24,210 nucleotides of DNA, from the IMG/VR virus record IMGVR_UViG_3300013233_000067, positions 1 to 24,210 of that record, one strand, 5' to 3'. Position numbers and translations under genes: made by a program. A model generated the notes under the pieces. It searched no databases. It worked only from the letters and a program-made list of their open reading frames with translations, and had not been told where the DNA came from. How positions within the stretch are numbered: the first letter of the stretch is position 1; each line of letters starts with the position of its first letter. Shown here piece by piece: positions 14,531-20,970 of the stretch. This DNA comes from a virus.

Positions 14531-15255
14531 GTTCCTGTCTCCACGGAGGAGGAGGCGCCGAACACCCCGCTCGCCCAAAGTGCCGGGGAAAGCGCATCAT
14601 TCGCCCGGTCGTCATCCCACGTCATACCGAGATCCGTCACCAGTCGCTTCGCCGCGTCGAGCTTTCCGGAGAACATCCGCCCCGGCCAACATTCCAGCGA
14701 CAGGCTGGCCGCCTTCGCGATTTCCTCGAAGCGATCCGTGTAGCTGTTCGCCCACGCCGGAATGTCGCCGACAGCGTCGCGGATGTATCGTGTTGCCATG
14801 CACGAGGCGATCACGTTCTTCTCGTCGCGCCGGACGATCACCCAGCGAGACGCGGGGAACGCTTCCAGCCAGACGGGCCACGCGAGACTGGCGTCTCCGC
14901 CCCAGTAGATCCACGGGCCGCCTTCATAGCCGTGGCCGTGCAGATAGTGGAGCATCCGCCTCCGCCATACCGGCGCGACCGCTGACGCAACCGACCGAGA
15001 TCGTTCAACGGCTCCGCCTGTCACCCCCCGCCCGGTCGGCGCTTCCCGTATCCCACGAAAGTACGGGCGGATGATCCGGTCCCGAAGCTCCGCGTTTGGC
15101 CCGTGCTTGTCGTCCGTCTCCGAGTCCCCGGGCCACGCACCGAACGCTCGGAGGAGGGAGGCAACGATCCCGATTCCCGAGCGCGGAATCCCCGTCACGA
15201 TGATCGGCTCTTCGTGTCCCGCAAATCGATTGATGTTGTAATCACCCACGCTCAT
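14527..15255 (-). CDS. sulfotransferase-like P-loop protein
   Basis: The 242-residue protein has a P-loop-like 5'-phosphosulfate motif 'IIVTGIPRSGIGIVASLLRA' (18-37) and the 3'-phosphate motif 'WVIVRRDEKNVIASCM' (138-153), with Arg143 and Ser151 eight residues apart as in PAPS-dependent sulfotransferases. A helical C-terminus ('YTDRFEEIAKA') follows. The family moves sulfate from PAPS to hydroxyl or amine groups, commonly on carbohydrates. Here the acceptor is unknown; two glycosyltransferases upstream suggest a sugar. It is the last gene of the inserted cassette and overlaps both neighbours (ATGA). Family members in phages have also been annotated only as P-loop proteins, so the activity is inference. 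Confidence 0.75.
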   Translation of the reverse strand: MSVGDYNINRFAGHEEPIIVTGIPRSGIGIVASLLRAFGAWPGDSETDDKHGPNAELRDRIIRPYFRGIREAPTGRGVTGGAVERSRSVASAVAPVWRRRMLHYLHGHGYEGGPWIYWGGDASLAWPVWLEAFPASRWVIVRRDEKNVIASCMATRYIRDAVGDIPAWANSYTDRFEEIAKAASLSLECWPGRMFSGKLDAAKRLVTDLGMTWDDDRANDALSPALWASGVFGASSSVETGT

Positions 15256-15953
15256 TGCTTCCTGTGCGAGAGGTGAAGAGCCACGGCTCGCCCGACAAAA
15301 CAGAAGTGAACCCCGCGTCTACTAAGGCGGTTCGCAAGGTCTTCATCACTTCGTCCGGGGAGGCTTTCGTCGTACCCGCCGACAGCGTCGAAATCTTCGC
15401 GGTGGATCGCCCCGAGGAAGAGGAACGGCGCCATCCGCTCGACGCCGGTATACAAGCGCAACCGCGCCGGGCCGACCAGCGGAACCGGGAGCCGATCGCC
15501 GTTCGTCTCGGGTGAGAACACATTCGCATCTTCCTCGATCGCGTATGCCTCCGGCTCTGCAAGGATCGCTTTGAGTTCCCGCGGGCCACCGTCGAAGACG
15601 CGAGCGAGAGCCACCGTCCCCGGAGCGCAATGCTCCAGAAGCGGGTCGACGCAGTTCGCAACATGGCAAACCTCCCCGCCTTGCTCGATCACGACGTCCG
15701 AAGACGCGATCGAGTGACCGATGTTGAACACGGCGCCGGGATTCCGTCGATAGGCGCCGTCTCTTTCCAACCGCCGGAACGTGCCGCCGGGGAACCGCGA
15801 ACGGAATCGAGCGAGAACCTCCGGCGTTCCGTCGGTCGAGGCGTCGTCCACCACCACCGTCTCGACGCCGTCATATTTTCCGGCGATCGAGGATAGCCCG
15901 GCGGAAAGCTGCCGGTAACGGTTGCGCGTTGCGATCACGATAGATGCCCTCAT
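15252..15953 (-). CDS. GT2-like glycosyltransferase
   Basis: The 233-residue GT-A fold protein opens 'MRASIVIATRNRYRQLSAGL', followed by 'VETVVVDDASTDGTPEVLARF' (30-50, nucleotide-sugar binding strand with D36-D37). Later come 'FLGAIHREDFDAVGGYDES' (179-197) and 'SDEDLANRLSRRGV' (202-215), which supplies the usual acidic acceptor-site residues. The metal-binding DxD expected after the donor region is not canonical: the equivalent stretch reads 'VVIEQGGEVCHV' (88-98). Donor and acceptor are unknown. I chose the ATG at 15953, which shares one base with the radical SAM stop (TGATG); a GTG at 15956 is possible. It is the fifth gene of the cassette. Confidence 0.83.
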   Translation of the reverse strand: MRASIVIATRNRYRQLSAGLSSIAGKYDGVETVVVDDASTDGTPEVLARFRSRFPGGTFRRLERDGAYRRNPGAVFNIGHSIASSDVVIEQGGEVCHVANCVDPLLEHCAPGTVALARVFDGGPRELKAILAEPEAYAIEEDANVFSPETNGDRLPVPLVGPARLRLYTGVERMAPFLFLGAIHREDFDAVGGYDESLPGRSDEDLANRLSRRGVHFCFVGRAVALHLSHRKQ

Positions 15954-16927
15954 CACACGAACTCCCTGTGGTTGACCGGCTCCGTCATGATCTCAAGCGC
16001 CGCATTGTACTGGTCATAGTAGCACCGAGAACAGATCGAGCCGTTGAAGTTCTCGCCGTTCTCCCAGAGCCGAACCATGTCCCGCCAATGTCCGAGCCGC
16101 ATCCTTTCGTTCACGTCTCGCGGCGCCTCCTCGATCGCATACTGAGCGCCGCAACAAGGGTAGAGGTAGCCGTCTGCCGCGATGACCGGCTTCAGCAAAC
16201 TGATCAGACACTTCTCCCGGCCCTTCGCGTAGACCTTTCGCCCCTGATAGATCACAAGGTCGCTGCCGGGGAGACCCTCGATCTCTTCCATGACCCCGTC
16301 CATGTCCGGCACCCGATCCAGATCAAGGAGGTCTGAGACGATCCGAACGTGCGTGAAGCCATGCGCACCGGCGAACCGAACCGCTTTCCTGAGCCGCGCC
16401 ATGTCCGGCTTCGCCGTCAGGACATAGCTGAACGCCCAGTCGATTTCGGGATGCGCTTTCACGCTTACAGACATTCGCTCATAGTATTCATCCGAGGCAT
16501 CCATCTCGTCCGACCGCGATACGCGGAGCCATGTCACGCCCTTCGACTTGAGACGGTGAAGGAGGTTTCCGTTGCTGACCAGACCGACAACCAGCCCAAG
16601 GTCGTTCGCCGCGGCGATCGTCTCGTCGAGGTGCGGGTAGAGCATCGGCTCGCCTCCGCCGCTGATCGTGACGGCGCGGGTTCCGAGATAGGCGAGCGTT
16701 CCGAGGAGATCCTCCATCTCGTTCCACGCCATGCGGACCGTGTTCTTCCGGTCGGCGCAGGAGCAGAACGAACAGGAAAGATCGCAGGCGTTCGTCGGGT
16801 AGAGCTGCGCGTGGTACGGGACGATCCGGCCGTCTTTGTTCATCGGCCAGACCTTCAGGAGCTTGGCCGGAAACGTCCCCGCAACAGAGTACGATTCCAC
16901 CCGGTGCTTTTCATCCTGCGTCTGCAT
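15953..16927 (-). CDS. radical SAM protein with SPASM-like C-terminal cysteines
   Basis: The 324-residue protein has the canonical CxxxCxxC in 'CDLSCSFC' (C48, C52, C55), preceded by 'AQLYPTNA'. The 'ISGGGEPMLYP' glycine motif (88-98) that holds SAM and 'GLVVGLVSNG' (111-120) follow. A C-terminal set, C240, C258-C259 ('LYPCCGAQ') and C299-C302 ('ICSRC'), could bind an auxiliary iron-sulfur cluster as in SPASM or Twitch enzymes. Such enzymes perform radical chemistry on peptides or sugars; the substrate is not shown here. I chose the ATG at 16927, with a GGAGG site upstream, giving a 17-base overlap with the methyltransferase gene. Flanking glycosyltransferases suggest carbohydrate chemistry. 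Confidence 0.9.
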   Translation of the reverse strand: MQTQDEKHRVESYSVAGTFPAKLLKVWPMNKDGRIVPYHAQLYPTNACDLSCSFCSCADRKNTVRMAWNEMEDLLGTLAYLGTRAVTISGGGEPMLYPHLDETIAAANDLGLVVGLVSNGNLLHRLKSKGVTWLRVSRSDEMDASDEYYERMSVSVKAHPEIDWAFSYVLTAKPDMARLRKAVRFAGAHGFTHVRIVSDLLDLDRVPDMDGVMEEIEGLPGSDLVIYQGRKVYAKGREKCLISLLKPVIAADGYLYPCCGAQYAIEEAPRDVNERMRLGHWRDMVRLWENGENFNGSICSRCYYDQYNAALEIMTEPVNHREFV

Positions 16928-17483
16928 CGTCGCCCTCCTCCTCGTCCCGATTCCAGACGGCATAAAGCATTCGCTTTGCCATCTTCCGCATCATCGTGGA
17001 GATGGCGAACTCGGCGTTCTCCAGCTCGGCCCGTGTCCAGCCGGATTGATGCTTCTGAAACTCGTTCACCATGCGGGGAACACCGTACACCCTTTGAACG
17101 GCCGAGGCGGATTCTTCCGGCGTCTGCTTTCTGAATCCCTCCGGGGTGTAGAGAATGACGCGACGCCGCGCAACCTGCTTCGCCGCTTCGAGAAGGCGAT
17201 CCCCCTCGCGCTTCCGAAGATGCTCGATCACGTCGATCAGCAGAACCAAGTCAAAGGAACCGGGCTTTTGCCGCGCACACCAGTTGATGGCGTCCTCGCA
17301 GTAGAACCGCGCTTCGTTGTCCTTGACGTACCGGAGATAGGGTTCGTAGATCTCGACACCGACGCGGCGAGGAACGATATTTCTGATGGCGTGGAGATAC
17401 TCCCCGAACATCGCACCAAGCTCCACGACGGAATCGAAACCCTCAGCGTCGCGCTGGACCATACGGGCAAGTTCAGCGTCCAT
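16911..17483 (-). CDS. class I SAM-dependent methyltransferase
   Basis: The 190-residue protein has motif I 'SVVELGAMFGEYL' (18-30), the acidic end of strand 2 in 'VGVEIYEP' (41-48), 'FYCEDAINW' (60-68), and 'FDLVLLIDVIEHL' (77-89), the standard post-motif. 'HQSGWTRAELE' (145-155) near the end is common in small-molecule and sugar methyltransferases. No DNA methylase catalytic motif (DPPY/NPPY or PCQ) is present. The ATG at 17483 lies 11 bases inside the glycosyltransferase gene, and a G8 run just before it acts as the ribosome binding site. Third gene of the cassette; likely adds a methyl group to the glycan or its precursor, by context only. Confidence 0.85.
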   Translation of the reverse strand: MDAELARMVQRDAEGFDSVVELGAMFGEYLHAIRNIVPRRVGVEIYEPYLRYVKDNEARFYCEDAINWCARQKPGSFDLVLLIDVIEHLRKREGDRLLEAAKQVARRRVILYTPEGFRKQTPEESASAVQRVYGVPRMVNEFQKHQSGWTRAELENAEFAISTMMRKMAKRMLYAVWNRDEEEGDDADAG

Positions 17484-18210
17484 GGTTCCCCCCCCAATGC
17501 TCGATCATCCACGGCAAGAGGGAAACACCGCGAGGCCGTGGGGTTCCGTGAAAGCAGATTACCCGCGCATCTTCAGGCAGCTTGTTCCGCTTCGGCCGGA
17601 CGTCATACTTGTAGCTGTAGATCCCGCTGAACGAATCCTGAATCAGCTGGAAGCCGTCGCGAATCTGAAACTCTTCATACTGCTTCACGAACCACTCCTG
17701 ATCTCCGCGAACCTTCCCGTCTCGCATGATCATCTGCGGCGTCGTCTGAACCGTGCCGCCGAAGTATTGAGGCTCGTCGAGAAGATCCTCCTCGAAGAGC
17801 GGGAGAATCCAGTCCGGATTGTAGCCGTCCGGGCAGACGATCATGCCCGTCTGGATCGGCGGGCGGGGCTTGAAGCCCTTCAGGAACGCAAGATTGCCTT
17901 CGATCTGAAGGAGCTTCGCGATCGGCCCGACGATCACGGTGTCGAGGTCGAAGTAAACCCACGGCCCCGGAAGACGGAACAGCTCCATCTTCGCCCACCA
18001 TCCGCGCCACCCGTTCCGAAGCTCGATCACGTCGTCCACGAGAGAGCGGTCGAAAGCCGCCGGGTGCGCGTCAGTCAGAACGGTGAAGCGGTGCGGCTCG
18101 TCTCCCATCCCCCGCCGCACCTGAGTCGCCAGCCGGTGGACGTCGTCCACGATAAAGCGCCGCCGCCGGGAGGTTCGGTAGACGCAGAGGATTCGAGGGA
18201 TCGCGCTCAT
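17473..18210 (-). CDS. GT-A glycosyltransferase with DxD motif
   Basis: The 245-residue protein has 'RILCVYRTSRR' (6-16) at the N-terminus, 'HRFTVLTDA' (40-48), and 'GWWAKMELFRLPGPWVYFDLD' split at 70-90, where D88-L-D90 is the metal-binding DxD. Later 'GTVQTTPQMIMRDGKVRGDQEWF' leads to a C-terminal 'VICFHGTPRPRGV' with a histidine typical of this clan and 'EHWGGN'. It resembles GT8-like and unnamed phage/giant virus transferases using UDP- or GDP-sugars. Donor and acceptor cannot be read from sequence. The ATG overlaps the previous stop by four bases (ATGA). Its 3' end has a G8 run that doubles as the Shine-Dalgarno of the methyltransferase gene. Confidence 0.85.
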   Translation of the reverse strand: MSAIPRILCVYRTSRRRRFIVDDVHRLATQVRRGMGDEPHRFTVLTDAHPAAFDRSLVDDVIELRNGWRGWWAKMELFRLPGPWVYFDLDTVIVGPIAKLLQIEGNLAFLKGFKPRPPIQTGMIVCPDGYNPDWILPLFEEDLLDEPQYFGGTVQTTPQMIMRDGKVRGDQEWFVKQYEEFQIRDGFQLIQDSFSGIYSYKYDVRPKRNKLPEDARVICFHGTPRPRGVSLLPWMIEHWGGNHGR

Positions 18211-18974
18211 AGCCCACCTCCCCCGGCTTCCAGCGGGCGCGTTTGCGGCGATTTCTCCGCCTCGCCGCCCGTTTCTACCGCCTCGGCCCCGTTTTCGTCG
18301 CCGTGGGCGCCGCTGCGTGTCTGGTGAGCTTCCTGCCGGGGGGGGTAGGTCTCTTCCGGCGAGACGACCGGAAACTCCGTCAAGCCGCTTCCCGGGGTCG
18401 CGTTCGTACAGGAAATCTTCAGCCGGGCAAGATCGCGGGCGACCGCAGGGAACGGCACCAGAAAGCTCCGATACGGGTTCTTGGCCGGGGGCGCCGGAGT
18501 CTTCGCCTTCTCCTCGTGCCAGTTACAGTACTCATCGACCCGTCGCATATCGAAGCCGTACAGAACGATGTCTGTCGCCCCAAGGTGGACGGCGAGATTG
18601 ATCGCACATGCACCCGAAGAGGTGTTCCATACGAGGACGCCCCGATCGCTCGAAATCCCCGGCGGCGAGTTCCGCTTTCGGACGATACGAATACCCGGGT
18701 CGCTGAACGCTGGCTCCGCCTCGCAGGTGGAGACCTTCATCCCGGAGAAGTCCCGGAGCCGCTCGCCGTAATCCATGTAGAACGCCTTGTCGTTGAAGAA
18801 CATGACATCCGCCCACGGCGCCGCCATGAAGGCGTGGTTGACCGCGATGACGTGCTGGCCCTTCAGGCGGGAGAGGTCCACCTGATTCAGCCCCGGACCT
18901 CCGCCGAGAATATAGCAGCGGGCGTTCTCCCACAGCTTCGGCACGACCCAGAAGCCATCGTTCCGCGCTCTCAC
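18207..18974 (-). CDS. DUF115/MptE-like Rossmann-fold protein of the glycan cassette
   Basis: The 255-residue protein has a nucleotide-binding-like 'CYILGGGPGLNQVDLSRLKG' (20-39), followed by 'HVIAVNHAFMAAPWADVMFFND' (41-62) and 'NTSSGACAINLAVHLGATDI' (117-136), then 'VLYGFDM' (137-143). The pattern of 'GGGPSL', 'N.a....p.aD....D' and 'SG..A..LA..LGA..I.L.G.D' is shared with DUF115 and 6-hydroxymethylpterin diphosphokinase MptE-like proteins, often found with glycosyltransferases. The last 45 residues are charged, low complexity. I place the start at GTG 18974, which overlaps the previous stop (GTGA) and has a GGAGG site six bases upstream; the longer frame overlaps the upstream gene. Function is uncertain; it starts the cassette. 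Confidence 0.72.
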   Translation of the reverse strand: MRARNDGFWVVPKLWENARCYILGGGPGLNQVDLSRLKGQHVIAVNHAFMAAPWADVMFFNDKAFYMDYGERLRDFSGMKVSTCEAEPAFSDPGIRIVRKRNSPPGISSDRGVLVWNTSSGACAINLAVHLGATDIVLYGFDMRRVDEYCNWHEEKAKTPAPPAKNPYRSFLVPFPAVARDLARLKISCTNATPGSGLTEFPVVSPEETYPPRQEAHQTRSGAHGDENGAEAVETGGEAEKSPQTRPLEAGGGGL

Positions 18975-19438
18975 GCCCCGCCTCCTTTCGCCGCAGCCTC
19001 CTCGATCGTCGCCTCCGCTTCTTCCCGTGTCAGCGTCTCCCCCACCGTTTCGCCGGTCGTGAGATTGACCACGTCGAATGCTCTCTGATCTCTTCGACCC
19101 GGAACAATGCGGAACTCGCCCGCCTCTGTCACGGGCCGCGCCGCGTCTTCTTCGGTGGTGGTTCCGCCGACAATCGCCTCCGCCTCTTCCTTCGTCAGCG
19201 GTACGTCGTTCACTCGGCCGCCCTCGGGATTGATCACATCCCACCGTCCGTACTTCGCCGGACGCGCGATCAGACCGACGCGGGGCTGCGGGGGCGGCGG
19301 ATCGGGGTCAAGCTGCTCGAACTTGTCGATCGCGCCGCCCAGCTCTTTCTTCTCGCATTTCACAATCTGCCCCGGGATGACTGTCTCCCCCGAACGCAGA
19401 CGGTGTCGACCCATCCCTTCTTTCATCCGAAACCGCAT
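18971..19438 (-). CDS. capsid-adjacent protein with two internal repeats
   Basis: The 155-residue protein has no firm family name. The first 45 residues ('KEGMGRHRLRSGETVIPGQI', then 'AIDKFEQLDP') resemble a small domain seen in proteins next to phage capsid genes. A proline run (46-51) is followed by two related units: about 56-90, 'GRWDVINPEGGRVNDVPLTK' and 'EEAEAIV', and about 108-146, 'RAFDVVNLTTGETVGETLTR' and 'EEAEATI'. Each unit shares aromatic-D-V-(I/V)-N, a turn, then LT(K/R)EEAEA. The protein could cover the capsid or aid head completion, but that is inference. It is the last gene before the inserted cassette, with a GGGGGAG site upstream. Confidence 0.6.
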   Translation of the reverse strand: MRFRMKEGMGRHRLRSGETVIPGQIVKCEKKELGGAIDKFEQLDPDPPPPQPRVGLIARPAKYGRWDVINPEGGRVNDVPLTKEEAEAIVGGTTTEEDAARPVTEAGEFRIVPGRRDQRAFDVVNLTTGETVGETLTREEAEATIEEAAAKGGGA

Positions 19439-19495
19439 CTTCTCCCCCTTGTTAACAGGTCGGCATGGTTAGCCCGATTCCTGTGAGATTCCGAT

Positions 19496-20470
19496 CTACG
19501 ACAGGTGAACGATCCCGCTGTTGCCGTCCTGATCCGCACGGATCTGCGGAACGATGATCGACATCACCTTGAAGTGGTTGACCAGACCACCCTTGACTTC
19601 CCATTCGACCGTGGTGGGATTCAGGCCGATCACGACCCGAGAGGTCTCCGGCACGAACTCGGCGAGGACAACGTTGTCCGCCGTGAGGCGATCCGCCGTC
19701 TTCACGTCGATGATGCCCTCGGTCTCGCGGAGACGCTGACGAATCGTCATGTCGCCATTCGCCTTGAAGTCGTCATCGAGCGGGGCATCGTATCCGGTCG
19801 GGACATAGAGCATCCACGGCCCGTAGTGCTTCGCGTCGATGCTCGCCTGCTTCATGGCCAGAACGTCGTCGAGGATGTTGTTGCCCGTCTTCGACGAGTC
19901 ATCCCACGCCGTGGAGAGCGAGACGGTATTCCGGTTCGGGTGATCGGTGTAACCGCGAACGGTTCCGCCGCCGAACGTATATGCCGAAGCGCCGTTGAAG
20001 AGCGTGTCCTCGATCTTCTCTGCGACCTTCCGCGACGCCACAGCCGCATAGGTCACGTCAAGCGGCTGGCCGAGCTGCCGTGAAGACTCCAGAACCCGGA
20101 GGTTCACCTTGAAGTCTTTGTGCGTCAGCGGGAGAGGAAGAGATTTCAGGCTGTAGGCCACCCGATCCATGTTCCCCTCGTCTTCACCGTCCATCGACAT
20201 TCCAGCGTCGGTCATGTCGCTCGCGTCCTCGTACTGAAGAACGGTCGTTCCGAGACCACGCCCGCCGAGGTCGAGTACCAGACCCCGCGAAACGAGATCG
20301 CCCACTCCGACGAGCCGATCCTTCGCAATGCCGACCACGGCATCGTCGAGCGTTTTCCACTCGTCCTTTCGGAGAAGCGTGTTCGTCCGCAGGGCGTTGA
20401 CGTTGAAACCGTTTGCCATAAGGCGAGACGCTACGCTTCCATAAGCGGCGCCATTCAGAATCGCATCCAT
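19496..20470 (-). CDS. major capsid protein (HK97 fold, encapsulin-like)
   Basis: The 324-residue protein contains 'LKSLPLPLTHKDFKVNLRVL' (108-127), then 'LGQPLDVTYAAVASRKVAEK' (133-152) and 'IEDTLFNG' (153-160), followed by 'GGGTVRGYTDHPNRNTV' (167-183). The run of 'P.P..HKDF....R.L..S...G.PLD' then 'AA..VAE..ED.LF.G' is shared with encapsulins and encapsulin-like phage capsid proteins. C-terminal segments 'LYVPTGYDAPLDDDF' and 'MSIIVPQIRADQDG' fit the A-domain and final strand. The real start is the ATG at 20470, which has a full GGAGGT site, not the longer frame upstream. Strong initiation fits an abundant structural protein. No large N-terminal delta domain is seen; scaffolding comes from the DUF2213 protein. 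Confidence 0.9.
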   Translation of the reverse strand: MDAILNGAAYGSVASRLMANGFNVNALRTNTLLRKDEWKTLDDAVVGIAKDRLVGVGDLVSRGLVLDLGGRGLGTTVLQYEDASDMTDAGMSMDGEDEGNMDRVAYSLKSLPLPLTHKDFKVNLRVLESSRQLGQPLDVTYAAVASRKVAEKIEDTLFNGASAYTFGGGTVRGYTDHPNRNTVSLSTAWDDSSKTGNNILDDVLAMKQASIDAKHYGPWMLYVPTGYDAPLDDDFKANGDMTIRQRLRETEGIIDVKTADRLTADNVVLAEFVPETSRVVIGLNPTTVEWEVKGGLVNHFKVMSIIVPQIRADQDGNSGIVHLS

Positions 20471-20496
20471 GAAAATACCTCCTTTCTTTCTTCGCG

Positions 20497-20949
20497 TTAC
20501 GCGATTTCCACGATGATGCGGCCGGACGGATCGACGCCCGAGGAGCCGCTCATGTCCACCGCTTCCGTGGCGAACCCGATGACGCTGCCGGTCACGACCA
20601 GACCGACCGAGCTGTCGGCGTCCACGACGCGGAGCGTTCCGTCTCCGGCCGATTCGAGCCACGACCCGACCGAGGCATTCTCGCCGTTGGCGAGCAGCGC
20701 ATAGACGCGATCACCGGGCTTGAAGTGGCCGGTCTGAACCTGATTGTTGTCGGTGTAAGCCGTGCCGATCTCATTTCCCTGAAGATCGTCTTCGAGGGCG
20801 AAGATCGCAGCGGCCCTTCCGCCAGCGGTCGCGTGAGACTTGATCCCCGTAGAGACCAGCTCGCAGAGATGTCCCGGCGTGACCGCGCCCTCCGCGATAT
20901 ATTCGCGGCGAACCGGATCACCCGAAACGGTGATGGTTTTCGTTGCCAT
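20497..20949 (-). CDS. head decoration / capsid-stabilising protein
   Basis: The 150-residue protein has features of small capsid decoration proteins: 'EYIAEGAVTPGHLCELVSTG' (16-35), 'AAAIFALEDDLQGNEIGTAY' (46-65), 'GHFKPGDRVYALLANGENAS' (74-93) and 'GSWLESAGDGTLRVV' (95-109). A C-terminal strand ends 'IIVEIA'. This order of beta hairpins is usual in proteins coded directly before the major capsid gene in phages with DUF2213 scaffolds. The ATG has a GGAGG site. The stop codon TAA lies in a short palindrome CGCGTTACGCG (20493-20503), ahead of the capsid Shine-Dalgarno. Family unnamed in my assignment; role is from layout. Confidence 0.72.
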   Translation of the reverse strand: MATKTITVSGDPVRREYIAEGAVTPGHLCELVSTGIKSHATAGGRAAAIFALEDDLQGNEIGTAYTDNNQVQTGHFKPGDRVYALLANGENASVGSWLESAGDGTLRVVDADSSVGLVVTGSVIGFATEAVDMSGSSGVDPSGRIIVEIA

Positions 20950-20970
20950 CGTCCTTTCCTCCTTTCGTGT

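Noticed and set aside
16911-17483. DNA methyltransferase (anti-restriction)
   Set aside because: The protein lacks a DPPY/NPPY or PC catalytic motif and a target recognition domain and lies within the glycan cassette, so a small-molecule methyltransferase is the better reading.
17386-18327. 313-residue open frame on the plus strand
   Set aside because: It is antisense to the DxD glycosyltransferase and methyltransferase; no domain and biased composition mark it as a shadow.
18974-19244. Longer N-terminus for the DUF115-like gene
   Set aside because: The extra part lies in another frame of the repeat protein, is Arg/Gly-rich, and lacks a ribosome site, while GTG at 18974 has one.
19439-19495. 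Terminator between the capsid gene and the repeat protein
   Set aside because: Only a weak stem (TCGGGC with GCCGA around a ten-base loop) is seen and no U run follows, so readthrough is expected.
20470-20662. Longer N-terminus for the major capsid protein
   Set aside because: It overlaps the decoration gene in another frame, is Arg-rich with no capsid similarity, and the ATG at 20470 has an ideal GGAGGT site.
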